Assembly: GCA_964396845.1 (NCBI GenBank)
Contig: CAYNGH010000004.1
Coordinates: 1 to 59,948, forward strand
Direction of reading: 5' to 3'
Source: CAYNGH01 sp964396845
GTDB taxonomy: Bacteria; Vulcanimicrobiota; JAJTBE01; CAYNGH01
DNA: 59,948 nt
The translations under genes were made by a program, and so were the position numbers. The notes under the pieces are model-generated. The model ran no database searches. It was given only the letters and a program-made list of their open reading frames with translations, and was not told where the DNA came from. Of this stretch, positions 25,502 to 34,182 are shown one piece after another (within the stretch, counting starts at the first letter, position 1; every line of letters begins with the position of its first letter).

Positions 25502-26743
25502 CTAAATATCCTGCTGTTGATGGGAGTCGCCAGAAAAAATCAGTCGATTTCGGATTTCCTCGCTGTGATCTTTCAGGTTCAATGCCTTGCGCCACCAGCT
25601 CACCGCACCGTCCACATCCCCTAACATCTTGTAACAGTCCCCCAGAAGGAGGTTCCCTTCAAAGGATGAGGGATCTTCCTCCACCGCCTGGTGAAGATGA
25701 GAAACAGCATCGGGGATCCTGCCCGCCATCAGGTGGGCTTCCCCCAGCCTTATTCTCATCATTGCCGGAGTGGATACTCCCAGCTCAAGGGCAAGGTTGA
25801 ACTTTTCAATGGCCCGATCCGTATCGCCTCTCATCATGTGGATAACCCCGAGAGTGCCGGCACAGTCACCGCTTCCAGGGTCCTCTTTCAGGGCTCGGCT
25901 CAGGATTTGTTCTCCCCGTTCCAGCTGTCCTAACTCCACCAGGACAGTTCCCATCAGAATCCAGGCCTCGGGAAAATCCTCACGGCTCTCCACAGTTCTT
26001 TGAAGCACACCAACCGCGGTGGTCAGGTCCCCCCGGATGGCAAGGGCATATCCCAGATAAAACAGCACTTCTGAGCTGTCAGGGCAGAGATCCGCCGCCT
26101 TGCGAAATTGAAGAATGGCGCAATCAAGCCAGTCAGTGACAAGATAAACCAGTCCCAGGTTCAGGTAAGTGCGATAGCTGGAAGGATCAACCCGCAGGGC
26201 GCATTGAAGCCATTGGATGGCAGTCTGTCCCTGGTTCTGATCCAGGCATATCCTTGCCCACAGGTTCAGGGCTTCCACATTGTCAGGCTCACGATCCATC
26301 AGGGGGGATACTGTTCGGATCGCCTGCTGATATTCTCCCATTTCCCGGTAGAGATCTCCCAGAGATAATGCCACATCGCAGTTTATTGGATCCAGAGTCA
26401 AGGCCTTTTCCCAGACCCTCACTGCTTCTGAATAGTCCAGGTTTCCAGAATGGACAAGACCCATAAAAAAAAGAGGTTCCACGGCTTCAGGCTCCAGGGA
26501 TGAAGCCTGCTGGAAATATTCCAGGGCCTGTTCGTACTGCCCCAGTTCAGTGAGGGCCATGCCGATTTCAAGCCGGACTTCACCATTGTCCTGATCTGCC
26601 CGGGCTGCTTTTTCCCATTCAGATATGGCCAGCTCAATCCTGCCGTTGTCCCGGTGGGAAAGCCCCCTGGAAAAAGCCCTGTCAAAGGTCTTGCGGGCCT
26701 TGTAGCCTCCAAAGGAAATTACCTTTTCAGGGGGTTTGAACAT
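25502..26743 (-). CDS. TPR-repeat protein
   Basis: 413 residues with about ten TPR units from residue ~20 to the C-terminus (GRIELAISEWEKAARADQDN, QALEYFQQASSLEPEAVEPL, AVRVWEKALTLDPINCDVAL, AISWWRKALNLKDHSE-type endings). No signal peptide or membrane helix. The start ATG lies 17 bases inside the end of the rimO reading frame, with GAGGTAACAG before it, so it is translationally coupled to the rimO 3' part. Its translation would therefore depend on ribosomes reading the damaged rimO. Function unknown beyond a protein-binding scaffold. Confidence 0.85.
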   Translation of the reverse strand: MFKPPEKVISFGGYKARKTFDRAFSRGLSHRDNGRIELAISEWEKAARADQDNGEVRLEIGMALTELGQYEQALEYFQQASSLEPEAVEPLFFMGLVHSGNLDYSEAVRVWEKALTLDPINCDVALSLGDLYREMGEYQQAIRTVSPLMDREPDNVEALNLWARICLDQNQGQTAIQWLQCALRVDPSSYRTYLNLGLVYLVTDWLDCAILQFRKAADLCPDSSEVLFYLGYALAIRGDLTTAVGVLQRTVESREDFPEAWILMGTVLVELGQLERGEQILSRALKEDPGSGDCAGTLGVIHMMRGDTDRAIEKFNLALELGVSTPAMMRIRLGEAHLMAGRIPDAVSHLHQAVEEDPSSFEGNLLLGDCYKMLGDVDGAVSWWRKALNLKDHSEEIRNRLIFSGDSHQQQDI

Positions 26744-27845
26744 CTGTTACCTCACCGATGGTGTCATAAGGGGTGCAACCGGTAACCCGGCACTGAAAAA
26801 AACTCCCCGGCCCCGGGGGAGGCCCCTTTATGAACAGGAGTCCGTCAACCTCCGGCGCATCGTTTATTGTTCTTCCAATAGCTATGGTCCCTGGCGGAAG
26901 GTTCGTCAAACCGGATATTTCACCGGTGTTCATATCCAGCATCACTTCCCCGGCCCGGGTTTCTTCATCCAGGATCTCCTCGCAAACCGCGCTGATGGTG
27001 GTTCCCACCAGCTCACCTCGAAGCTGAAGGGATATCTCCTGCTGAACCTCCATAAGAGCATCGGCTCTCCGCCGGGCTTCTGCTCCCGAGGGTCTTGTCC
27101 TGAACCGGGCTGACGGGGTTCCCTCCTCGGGAGAATATGGAAACACCCCGCAGTGATAAAAACGGCTCTCCCGGACAAAATCCATCAGGTGTTCAAAACG
27201 TTTTCCGGTTTCACCGGGATGCCCCACAATAAAGGCAGTGCGGATAACAGCCCCGGGAAGATAAGTTCGAATTTTTTCTATCACAGCCCTGGGATCTGTC
27301 CCATGAGGCCGGCCCATTTTCCTGAGGACTTCCCCATGGGAATGCTGAAGGGGAATGTCCACATAAGGGCAGATGTTTTTATGGGTTGCCATGGTTTTCA
27401 AAACATCCACTGACAGGGATGTGGGGTAGGCATACATAAGCCGTATCCAGCGGATTCCCTCCACCGACGAAAGCCTTTGAAGAAGCTCCGCCAGCCGGGG
27501 TCTGCCGTAAAGGTCCATACCATAAAGAGTGGTATCCTGAGCCACCAGGGTCAGCTCCCCCACCCCCATGGCGGAAAGATGGCGGGCCTGATCCACTGCT
27601 GTTTCCATGGGGACTGAACGGTATCTGCCCCGAATTTTCGGTATGATGCAGAAACTGCAACGGTGAGAGCATCCATCGGCAATCTTCATATATGCCCGGT
27701 GGGGTGGATCCGGGGAAGCCATGGGCAGGTCTGCAAAACTGTCGGGAGGGGGATCCCGGTAAAGACGGCAGGTTTTCCCCGACAGGGCTGATTTTGCCAC
27801 TTCGGGTATCCGGGACAGATCCGAGATGCCCATCCAGGCATCCAC
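26727..27845 (-). CDS. rimO: rimO 3' part: radical SAM and TRAM domains, separated by an in-frame TAG
   Basis: 372 residues in the same frame as the upstream fragment, beginning at the GTG that follows directly after a TAG. It holds the radical SAM core, cluster motif DGCSHRCSFCIIPKIRGR (CxxxCxxC), then the (beta/alpha) barrel and a C-terminal TRAM-like segment (GTTISAVCEEI to the end). RimO adds a methylthio group to an aspartate of ribosomal protein S12. There is no clear ribosome-binding site at the GTG, so independent translation is doubtful. Without the N-terminal domain the second iron-sulphur cluster is missing and the fragment should be inactive. Either a recent nonsense mutation, a base error or readthrough explains it. 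Confidence 0.88.
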   Translation of the reverse strand: MDAWMGISDLSRIPEVAKSALSGKTCRLYRDPPPDSFADLPMASPDPPHRAYMKIADGCSHRCSFCIIPKIRGRYRSVPMETAVDQARHLSAMGVGELTLVAQDTTLYGMDLYGRPRLAELLQRLSSVEGIRWIRLMYAYPTSLSVDVLKTMATHKNICPYVDIPLQHSHGEVLRKMGRPHGTDPRAVIEKIRTYLPGAVIRTAFIVGHPGETGKRFEHLMDFVRESRFYHCGVFPYSPEEGTPSARFRTRPSGAEARRRADALMEVQQEISLQLRGELVGTTISAVCEEILDEETRAGEVMLDMNTGEISGLTNLPPGTIAIGRTINDAPEVDGLLFIKGPPPGPGSFFQCRVTGCTPYDTIGEVTDVQTP

Positions 27846-28133
27846 CTAGGGTAATTCATCCGCCAGTTGATCCTTGTAATGCTGGGCCATGCACCCCGTC
27901 ACAATCAGTGAGCCACCGCTTTCGTCCTTTATCCGGGCTGCCTCCAGAATGGTGTCGATGGATTCCTCCCGGGCTGGGCCGATGAAACAGCAGGTGTTTA
28001 CAATCAACACCCCGGCGGATTCCGGGTCATCTTCCCGGCGGAACCCCGCCTGTTCCAGCAGGGCCGTCATGTTGCCTGAATCCACTGTGTTTTTTGGACA
28101 ACCCAAAGTAATGATATGAAAGGTTTCCGCCAT
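27846..28133 (-). CDS. rimO: rimO 5' part: N-terminal methylthiotransferase (UPF0004) domain ending at TAG
   Basis: 95 residues. ITLGCPKNTVDS, VNTCCFIGPAREESID and VTGCMAQHY give the three cysteines that bind the auxiliary 4Fe-4S cluster of RimO/MiaB enzymes. It ends ..ADELP TAG, and the frame continues without shift into VDAWMGISDL, where family members usually read a PEVDA-like sequence. GAG to TAG, one base, would explain it. The ATG has AGGGGGTAG just upstream and is 8 bases behind the lipoprotein gene's stop. Joined, the two parts give about 468 residues, close to a full RimO. Confidence 0.88.
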   Translation of the reverse strand: MAETFHIITLGCPKNTVDSGNMTALLEQAGFRREDDPESAGVLIVNTCCFIGPAREESIDTILEAARIKDESGGSLIVTGCMAQHYKDQLADELP

Positions 28134-28141
28134 TCTACCCC

Positions 28142-28927
28142 CTAATTCTCCCTGAAGGACTCCCGGTTGACGATATTGTAACTGCTGATTTCAAACAGGT
28201 TTAAAATGACATCGCTTCCCTGGTAGAATTTTTGTTCTTCCCGAACCCTGCCGATACCGGGAGCATACCAGATGATGCTTTCAATCTCCTGTCCCCCGTC
28301 GGATTTGCCAAAGAGAGAAATCTTGATGCAGTCATGATCCCGGTTCATCACGTGGATTCTTTCCCTGCCCAGATATTTATATTCAAGGGATCCCTTCACC
28401 TGTATCACTTCAGGGGGATGGGGATTCTGGGGATCCACTTCTTCCTCGTTCTGGGAAAGATTCAGGTTCATTACCCCTTCCCATTTCCAGCTGTCCCCTT
28501 CCTGGGGACGGTTCTTGAAGCGCATTTCGTTATCGGTATGGCGGATGTCCACCTGGAGTGACGGAAACAGCCGACGAATCCGGAAATACAGGGGAAAAGC
28601 CCGCTTGGTGCAGAAGATCCCCTCATCTGTCTTGGCCAGAAACTCCCGATACTGGGCAATGGAGGGAACCTTTCCCTCGATGCTGAAACGATCCACCACA
28701 TAGCATTCCAGGGTATCCACCCTCTCCTTGCCAACTACCTTGATGACTTCCTTTCCCATCTTGGTCATCCCCTCGGGCATATATGTCAACACATTATATT
28801 CCCAGTAACTCCCCACTCCAAGGGGATAATAGTCCCGGGATGCTCCCCGATCCCCGCATCCGGTCAGGGCAATCCCGCCGGCAACAAACAAGGCGAGAAT
28901 AACCGTTAGGGTGATATATCTTTTCAT
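28142..28927 (-). CDS. Lipoprotein of unknown function
   Basis: 261 residues. Signal peptide MKRYITLTVILALFVAGG with lipobox ALTGC, so a membrane lipoprotein. The mature part starts YYPLGVGSYWEYNV, a pattern common in secreted proteins of uncultured bacteria described as having a beta-barrel-like fold; the rest has alternating strands (VGKERVDTLECYVVDRFSI, GDSWKWEGVMNL, SLEYKYLGRERIHVMN). I do not recognise a named family. GGAGGAAAGTGA precedes the ATG. Stop TAG. Neighbours: the unknown protein gene upstream (25 bases) and rimO downstream (8 bases), one operon. Confidence 0.82.
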   Translation of the reverse strand: MKRYITLTVILALFVAGGIALTGCGDRGASRDYYPLGVGSYWEYNVLTYMPEGMTKMGKEVIKVVGKERVDTLECYVVDRFSIEGKVPSIAQYREFLAKTDEGIFCTKRAFPLYFRIRRLFPSLQVDIRHTDNEMRFKNRPQEGDSWKWEGVMNLNLSQNEEEVDPQNPHPPEVIQVKGSLEYKYLGRERIHVMNRDHDCIKISLFGKSDGGQEIESIIWYAPGIGRVREEQKFYQGSDVILNLFEISSYNIVNRESFREN

Positions 28928-28952
28928 TCACTTTCCTCCAGAAACTAATATT

Positions 28953-30032
28953 TCAGCTTTTTAGCCGTCGTTTTTCCAGTTCATCATACATATGCCGGGC
29001 AAAGGGTTTCAAAGCCTTCCCCAGCTCACTCTTCCCTGATTCCAGGTTATCCAGCCCCAGGGTTGAAAAAGTAATTTTTCGCTTTCCCAGTGTAACAGTG
29101 CCCAATTCCTTATCTGACTTCTGGCGGTGCCATAAAAAACAAACCCCGTCGGGACCTTCCCGGTCAAACTTCAACGACTTGTGGGATTCCAGCGCCTTTC
29201 TGGCTCCGTCATAATCCTCCAGCATAAAATGAGCAATGCTCCGGCTCACCCTGTCTTTTTCTTTTTCCTGGATGCTCTCTTCGGGTTCTACAGGAGTTTC
29301 CCCGTCGAAATCCGGGCCTGACCCGTCATCGGTGATGAAGTCATCGGTGTTTCGCACTACCATTTGAATATGATTAAAAACATAGCCCTTCCTGGTGAGA
29401 ATTTCTTCAAGGGTTGGTGGGACTATGGCTCCCGGTTCCACCAGTTTCTGCTGAAGGATCATCAGGAACTGTTCTTTCATATCATAGGGATAAACATATA
29501 TGTCGCCGGCGGAATGAACTTTCTTCTCATATTCCACAACACGCAGGCCAAAAAAATACAGGCCATCCCCCAGAGCAGATATTCTCGGATCCTGAAGCCG
29601 AACCCCCTCCATAGTGAAGAGATCCCGCAAAATCAAAGTGCCGTCGCCGGGGTCAATATCCACAAGGTCATAAAGACTCAGATGAGATTGAGCCACCTTC
29701 TTGAGAATATCCTGTTCCCATTCCTGGAGGCTCCGGCCTGTTTCCTCATCAAGGAACTCCAGCAGAAAAGACTTCTCCTGCCCCGACCCCTGGTAATCAC
29801 AAAGGAACCAGAGCATAAAATTATAGTGATCAATAGGTTTGACTGCATCAATATTCAGCTTCTGCCCCGGCCTGATCATAAAGAACAGATCCCTGGCTCT
29901 GCTTAATTTGTCAGCGTATTGGGGCTTTTCAAACTGGGACATGGCCAGACTGAGCAGTTCTGACACATCCCGGCGGAACCGCTGGGGGGAAATATCTTTG
30001 CCGTTGAGAGATTCTGCAGTTTTCTCACTCAT
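28953..30032 (-). CDS. Hypothetical protein coupled to tryptophanase
   Basis: 359 residues, soluble, acidic, no signal peptide or membrane helix. I do not recognise it. A compact beta-rich middle reads SLYDLVDIDPGDGTLILRDL then a turn and GVRLQDP (residues ~115-150), a strand-turn-strand pattern. An acidic linker with DDGSGPDFDGETPVEPEE separates the halves (~residues 235-255). The C-terminal third contains MLEDYDGARKALESH and WHRQKS. The start ATG overlaps the TGA of the tryptophanase gene as ATGA, so the two proteins are made together. Whether it acts on tryptophan or indole metabolism cannot be told. Confidence 0.75.
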   Translation of the reverse strand: MSEKTAESLNGKDISPQRFRRDVSELLSLAMSQFEKPQYADKLSRARDLFFMIRPGQKLNIDAVKPIDHYNFMLWFLCDYQGSGQEKSFLLEFLDEETGRSLQEWEQDILKKVAQSHLSLYDLVDIDPGDGTLILRDLFTMEGVRLQDPRISALGDGLYFFGLRVVEYEKKVHSAGDIYVYPYDMKEQFLMILQQKLVEPGAIVPPTLEEILTRKGYVFNHIQMVVRNTDDFITDDGSGPDFDGETPVEPEESIQEKEKDRVSRSIAHFMLEDYDGARKALESHKSLKFDREGPDGVCFLWHRQKSDKELGTVTLGKRKITFSTLGLDNLESGKSELGKALKPFARHMYDELEKRRLKS

Positions 30033-31444
30033 ATATTTACCTTCTGTTCAGTTTTCGATGATGTCGCCATCAGGGGGACCTGTCTGAACCGGGCAGTGAA
30101 ATGCTTCAGCACCGGGGGTTCGTATGTGAATTCCACCCCTGTTATGGACTCCCGGTTTTCCCGGATTTCTGAAAAGACCCGGGCCACGTATTCGAGATGG
30201 CCCCGGGTATAAACCCGCCGGGGAATGGCCAGTCGTACCAGATCCAGCTGGGGATAGACAATCTCTCCCTGGGAATCCCTGTGCATGAACATTACGCTTC
30301 CCACTTCCACTGCCCGGATGCCTCCCTGGCGGTAAAGCTCCACCACAAGGGCTTGTCCCGGGAAAAGATGCCGGGGAATATGAGAAAGAAAACCTGCAGC
30401 ATCCACATACACCGCGTGGCCTCCCACAGGCTCCACCACCGGCACTCCAGCTTCCTTCAGCTTCCGGGCAAGATAAGCGGTATGTTCAACCCGGTAGCGC
30501 AGATAATCCTGATCCTGTCCTTCGTAAAGCCCCACCACCATAGCTTCCATGTCCCGGCCCGAAAGGCCCCCGTATGTGGGGAACCCTTCGATGACCACCA
30601 TCTTCTGATGAACCAGTCGCATGAATTCTTCGTCCCGGCTGGCCAGAAATCCGCCGATATTCACCAGGGCATCTTTCTTTGCGCTCATGGTGGCGCCGTC
30701 GGCATAAGAGAAAATCTCCCGGGCAATCTCCCGGATGGATCGGTTGGCGTAGCCTTCTTCCCTCTGCTGGATGAAATAGCTGTTCTCGGCATAACGGCAG
30801 GCATCTATATAGAATGGAATCTTGTGATCCTTGTAAACCTGGGCGGTGCGACGGATATTGTCCATGGACACCGGCTGTCCCCCGACGCTGTTATTGGTGA
30901 TGGTTATCATCCCCACCGGGATCTTATCAGCCCCGGTAGAAGTAATAAAATTCGCCAGTTTTTCGATGTCCATATTCCCCTTGAAGGGATGGTTGCTTTT
31001 AACCGTGTGGGCTTCGTCTATCATCAGATCCACTGCGTGGGCTTTGTTCACCTCCACATTAGCCCTGGTGGTGTCAAAGTGGGTGTTGTTGGGAACATAA
31101 TCCCCAGGCTTCAGCTTCACAAAAAACAACAGATTTTCCGCAGCCCGTCCCTGGTGAGTGGGCACATAATATGGAAACCCCATCAGATCCCGGATGGCTC
31201 GTTCCAGATTCCGATAATTTCTACAACCTGCATAGGACTCGTCCCCCATCATCAATGCTGCCCACTGCCGATCACTCATGGCAGAGGTCCCGCTGTCGGT
31301 GAGAAGATCGATGAATATGTTGTCGGCATCAACCCCGAACAGGTTGTATCCTGCATCCTGGAGTACTTTTTCCCTTTCGTTTCTGTGGATGAGCCGGATA
31401 GGCTCCACCATCTTGATTCGAAACAGTTCCGGCAGATTGTTCAT
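30029..31444 (-). CDS. tnaA: Tryptophanase
   Basis: 471 residues. A PLP beta-lyase that splits tryptophan to indole, pyruvate and ammonia. Matches to the tryptophanase / tyrosine phenol-lyase family run end to end: FIDLLTDSGTSAMSD, YVPTHQGRAAENLL, VGGQPVSM, PLP lysine in MSAKKDALVNIGG (~residue 252), EGFPTYGGLSGRDMEAM, PVGGHAVYVDA. At positions said to separate the two enzymes it looks like tryptophanase: THFDTTR (Asp, where tyrosine phenol-lyase has Thr) and RAVEVGSV (Val, where tyrosine phenol-lyase has an Arg). GGGGAGG precedes the ATG. There is no tnaC leader with a Trp codon upstream and no tnaB permease. Overlaps the next gene by ATGA. Confidence 0.88.
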   Translation of the reverse strand: MNNLPELFRIKMVEPIRLIHRNEREKVLQDAGYNLFGVDADNIFIDLLTDSGTSAMSDRQWAALMMGDESYAGCRNYRNLERAIRDLMGFPYYVPTHQGRAAENLLFFVKLKPGDYVPNNTHFDTTRANVEVNKAHAVDLMIDEAHTVKSNHPFKGNMDIEKLANFITSTGADKIPVGMITITNNSVGGQPVSMDNIRRTAQVYKDHKIPFYIDACRYAENSYFIQQREEGYANRSIREIAREIFSYADGATMSAKKDALVNIGGFLASRDEEFMRLVHQKMVVIEGFPTYGGLSGRDMEAMVVGLYEGQDQDYLRYRVEHTAYLARKLKEAGVPVVEPVGGHAVYVDAAGFLSHIPRHLFPGQALVVELYRQGGIRAVEVGSVMFMHRDSQGEIVYPQLDLVRLAIPRRVYTRGHLEYVARVFSEIRENRESITGVEFTYEPPVLKHFTARFRQVPLMATSSKTEQKVNI

Positions 31445-31485
31445 GAGGCCTCCCCGGGCCTTCGCCCGCTGATAATAATTTGTCC

Positions 31486-31517
31486 CCCGCAGGAATCAAC
31501 AGTGACAATCCTGCGGG
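31486..31517. other. Inverted repeat in the tnaA-ecfT divergent spacer
   Basis: CCCGCAGGA (31486-31494) and TCCTGCGGG (31509-31517) are a perfect 9-bp inverted repeat with a 14-base centre, 42 bases upstream of the tryptophanase start. It could be an operator or a leader hairpin for either gene. No clear promoter was recognised in the 197-base spacer. Confidence 0.5.
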
Positions 31518-31641
31518 CAGGCAGATCATTCTTCGTTCTTGGAGGGGCATTCCCTGCCGGGGGATTAATGCCGGGAGCAGGTTTTCAATGGCATCTGTTG
31601 AATCAGGGGATAAATCCGGCGGCCCCGGCAGGAGGAAGCCT

Positions 31642-32475
31642 TTGAACCTGTTAAAAGACATAACCATCGGCCAGTACGTCCCGGGAGAATCACCGGTACA
31701 CCGGCTGGATCCCCGGGTAAAGATTGCCCTGGTATTCATTATGATGGTGGAGCTGTTTCTTGTTCATTCCTGGCTGAGCTTTGCTTTCATTACCGCCCTT
31801 CTTTTCATCGTAACCGCAATGTCAAGGCTTCCCATGGCTTATGTCCTGCGGGGTCTTCGTCCCATCATCATTCTGGTTCTCATCACCCTGGTGTTCAACC
31901 TGTTCTTTTCCCAGGGTACTGTTATTTGGGAATATCATTTCCGCCTGTTTGGCGATTTCACCATCAGTATAACCCGGGAAGGACTGGACACAGGCCTGAT
32001 GATGGCAGTCCGGCTGATCCTGTTAGTGTTTTCCACCAGCCTTCTGACCCTTACCACATCGCCGATTCAGCTGACCGATGCCCTGGAGAACCTTCTGGGC
32101 CCTTTCAAGGCTGTGGGGATCCCTGCCCACGAGATGGCCATGATGATGACCATCGCCCTGCGGTTTATTCCAGTGCTCATTGACGAAACCGACAAGATTT
32201 TCCGAGCGCAGAAATCCCGGGGAGCCAGATTCGGCAGGGGAAATATCATCGACAAAGCCCGGAGCCTTCTGCCCATACTGATCCCTCTTTTTGTTCATGC
32301 CTTCAAACATGCAGAAGATCTGGCCGCTGCGATGGAATCCCGATGCTACCGGGGCGGAGAAAACAGGACCCGGCTTCGTCAGCTTTCCATAGGCTGGGGA
32401 GATTTGACCGCGGTTATTGTCACCGGGACAATTCTTGCCGGAGCTGTATGGCTGGATGTTTATGGAAAGATATAA
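31642..32475 (+). CDS. ecfT: EcfT: transmembrane subunit of an energy-coupling-factor transporter
   Basis: 277 residues. The common scaffold subunit that links substrate-binding S components to the two ATPases in vitamin or metal uptake. LLKDITIGQYVPGESPVHRLDPRVKI is the hallmark N-terminus. Five to six hydrophobic segments follow, and the cytoplasmic helices carry two Ala-Arg-Gly motifs: AQKSRGARF and a degenerate AMESRCYRG. I set the start at the TTG at 31642, 1 base after an AGGAGG-rich AGGAGGAAGCCT; a longer in-frame ATG has no such site and no family match upstream. No ecfA1/ecfA2 or S component is adjacent. truA follows with a 14-base overlap. Confidence 0.9.
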   Translation: MNLLKDITIGQYVPGESPVHRLDPRVKIALVFIMMVELFLVHSWLSFAFITALLFIVTAMSRLPMAYVLRGLRPIIILVLITLVFNLFFSQGTVIWEYHFRLFGDFTISITREGLDTGLMMAVRLILLVFSTSLLTLTTSPIQLTDALENLLGPFKAVGIPAHEMAMMMTIALRFIPVLIDETDKIFRAQKSRGARFGRGNIIDKARSLLPILIPLFVHAFKHAEDLAAAMESRCYRGGENRTRLRQLSIGWGDLTAVIVTGTILAGAVWLDVYGKI

Positions 32476-33277
32476 GGCAGTAATCGAATATGACGGCACC
32501 TGTTTTTCCGGGTTTCAGATCCAGAAGACCCCGGGGATTATCACGGTTCAAGGGCGCCTTGAAGAAGTACTCTCAAAAATATTTGCCTGCCATATAAAGG
32601 TCTGTGGCGCTGGCAGAACCGACTCGGGGGTTCACGCCACAGGACAGGTGATACATTTTGATGCTCCCGGGCCCATGGATGCAGAAAAACTGACCCGGGC
32701 AATCAACGGTCTGCTGAAGGGGGAAGTTTCCGTGTCCAGCCTGTCGCCGGTGCCGGGGGATTTTCATGCCCGGTTTGACGCGGTGGGACGCCATTACCTG
32801 TATCTGCTGGATAACTCTCCCGGCCCCAGAGCGCTTCTTCATCGGCGGGCCTGGCATCATTCGGTTCATTTGGATGTTGCCCTGATGCGGGATGGTATAT
32901 CCCGGCTGGTGGGAACCCATGACTTCACCTTGTTTGCCAAAGGAATCGGAGAGATTGAAAACCGGGTGCGGAGTTTGTCCCACGGGGAGATTATAACCGG
33001 GGATCAGCTGTCCTTATCTTGTTCCCTGCCCTTTCCCCTGCCCATGGGAATTGATCGCCCGGGGATGATCCTGTTTTATTTTTATGGCCCTTCATTCCTC
33101 CACAGCCAGGTTCGCCTGATGGTGGGAAACCTGGTGCTGACAGGGAAAAAAGCCATCGAACCGGACCACATTGACAAGATGCTTACAGGAGATCACCGAT
33201 ATGCCACCGGGGCTGTGAATGTGCCGGGATATGGATTATACCTGGCAAAGGTTGACTATCCCGGGGATTCCTGCTGA
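32462..33277 (+). CDS. truA: tRNA pseudouridine(38-40) synthase TruA
   Basis: 271 residues. It makes pseudouridine in the anticodon stem-loop of many tRNAs. YKAVIEYDGTCFSGFQIQ and the catalytic Asp54 in GAGRTDSGVHATGQV are diagnostic; the second half shows FLHSQVRLMVGNLV (FLRxQVRxMVG in the family, here His for the usual Arg). A 16-residue insert PLPMGIDRPGMILFY lies near residue 195, where other TruA proteins are short. The ATG at 32462 or 32456 may be used, both inside the end of ecfT. Its 3' end overlaps the convergent TPR gene by 22 bases. ecfT-truA is a known neighbour pair in Firmicutes ribosomal clusters. Confidence 0.94.
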   Translation: MERYKAVIEYDGTCFSGFQIQKTPGIITVQGRLEEVLSKIFACHIKVCGAGRTDSGVHATGQVIHFDAPGPMDAEKLTRAINGLLKGEVSVSSLSPVPGDFHARFDAVGRHYLYLLDNSPGPRALLHRRAWHHSVHLDVALMRDGISRLVGTHDFTLFAKGIGEIENRVRSLSHGEIITGDQLSLSCSLPFPLPMGIDRPGMILFYFYGPSFLHSQVRLMVGNLVLTGKKAIEPDHIDKMLTGDHRYATGAVNVPGYGLYLAKVDYPGDSC

Positions 33278-34182
33278 GCCGGGGCTTCTACCCGTGGCTC
33301 CGGGGGAGGTGCTCCCGATTCCAGCCGTTCCATGGTTTCTTTTATCACTGTTTCGTCAGTTTCGTCCCATTTATACACCCGCAGGGCCTGCCGGTAATAT
33401 GCCACAGCATCTTCCTTTTGCGCCAGGGAGGCATAGCAGTCGCCAAGGTTGCGGTTGACCCTGCCCCGGTATTCGTTGGCGCTGATGTTTCCCGAGGGAA
33501 AGTGAGAATTATTCAGGCATTCCCGATAATGCTCGATGGCTTTGTCATATTCCCGTCGTTTCATGTAAATATCCGCCAGGGAGCTGAGGCTGTTGATATG
33601 GGCAGGGTTTAACTCAAGAATCCGCAACAGGTGTTCTTCTCCCTGAAGAGATTCTTTGTCTTCCTCAAAGAATTTCCTGGCCCGGATCCACAAGGCTGTA
33701 GAATAGTTTTCAACTGCCGTTGGTTCACCGGTTTTTTTCTGGAGGATCTCCTCCCACACTTCACGGGCTTTTTCGAAGTCTTCCATCCGGGAATAAACCG
33801 CGGCGAGGTTGTTCATAAGAGATATATCGCCGGGTTTAATGTCCAGTGCCCGTTTCAGGGCGTAAAGGGCTGCCTTGAAGTTTCCCTTGTTGAAATAATC
33901 GTTCACTGCAATCTTTCGGATCTCATAGGCGTCATCCAGTTTGTCAACGGCAATCTGCTGGGAAAGGGCCATCACCGGGTCCAGCAGTTCCAGCACTCCC
34001 TCTTGATCCTCAGGAGGCAGGGTTTCTGATTTGGCCAGGCTCACAAGGGCATCCAGGGCGGTCTTTTTCAGGGATTCATCTTCTCCCTTCAGATATTGGG
34101 CCAGCTTTCGCACATCTTTCTTCTCGATATATTTCTGGACTTTTTTCTTCTCACCGCCAAGCAGAAAATCGAATATCCCCAT
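33256..34182 (-). CDS. TPR-repeat protein
   Basis: 308 residues. MGIFDFLLGGEKKKVQKYIE opens a helical lead that looks HEAT-like (DVRKLAQYLKGEDESLKKTALDALVSLAK), then four to five TPR units (AALYALKRALDIKPGDIS, KAREVWEEILQKKTGEPT, AIEHYRECLNNSHFPSGN, DAVAYYRQALRVYKWDET) and a Pro/Glu-rich end. No signal peptide. The ATG at 34182 follows GGGGGGTG; a GTG at 34191 would lie inside this site. Stop TAG. Convergent with truA (22-base overlap) and divergent from the DNA methyltransferase. Confidence 0.85.
   Translation of the reverse strand: MGIFDFLLGGEKKKVQKYIEKKDVRKLAQYLKGEDESLKKTALDALVSLAKSETLPPEDQEGVLELLDPVMALSQQIAVDKLDDAYEIRKIAVNDYFNKGNFKAALYALKRALDIKPGDISLMNNLAAVYSRMEDFEKAREVWEEILQKKTGEPTAVENYSTALWIRARKFFEEDKESLQGEEHLLRILELNPAHINSLSSLADIYMKRREYDKAIEHYRECLNNSHFPSGNISANEYRGRVNRNLGDCYASLAQKEDAVAYYRQALRVYKWDETDETVIKETMERLESGAPPPEPRVEAPAQQESPG

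Noticed and set aside
27846..27848. Reassigned amber codon (TAG decoded as an amino acid)
   Set aside because: TAG is used as the normal stop of at least seven genes in the window (for example at 3654, 4551, 18340, 25502, 28142, 33256, 44549), so general reassignment is unlikely. A point mutation or error is simpler.
31445..31641. tnaC-type leader peptide for tryptophanase
   Set aside because: No short ORF with the required Trp and Pro codons near a stop is present upstream of tnaA; the longer frames there are ordinary noise.
31480..31641. Longer ecfT start (54 extra residues)
   Set aside because: The extra residues have no family match and lie across an inverted repeat, while a strong AGGAGG sits just before the TTG at 31642.
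30197..31645. 482-codon open frame on the plus strand opposite tryptophanase
   Set aside because: It lies antisense to a gene with strong family match, has no recognisable domain and its composition is that of a frame shadow.
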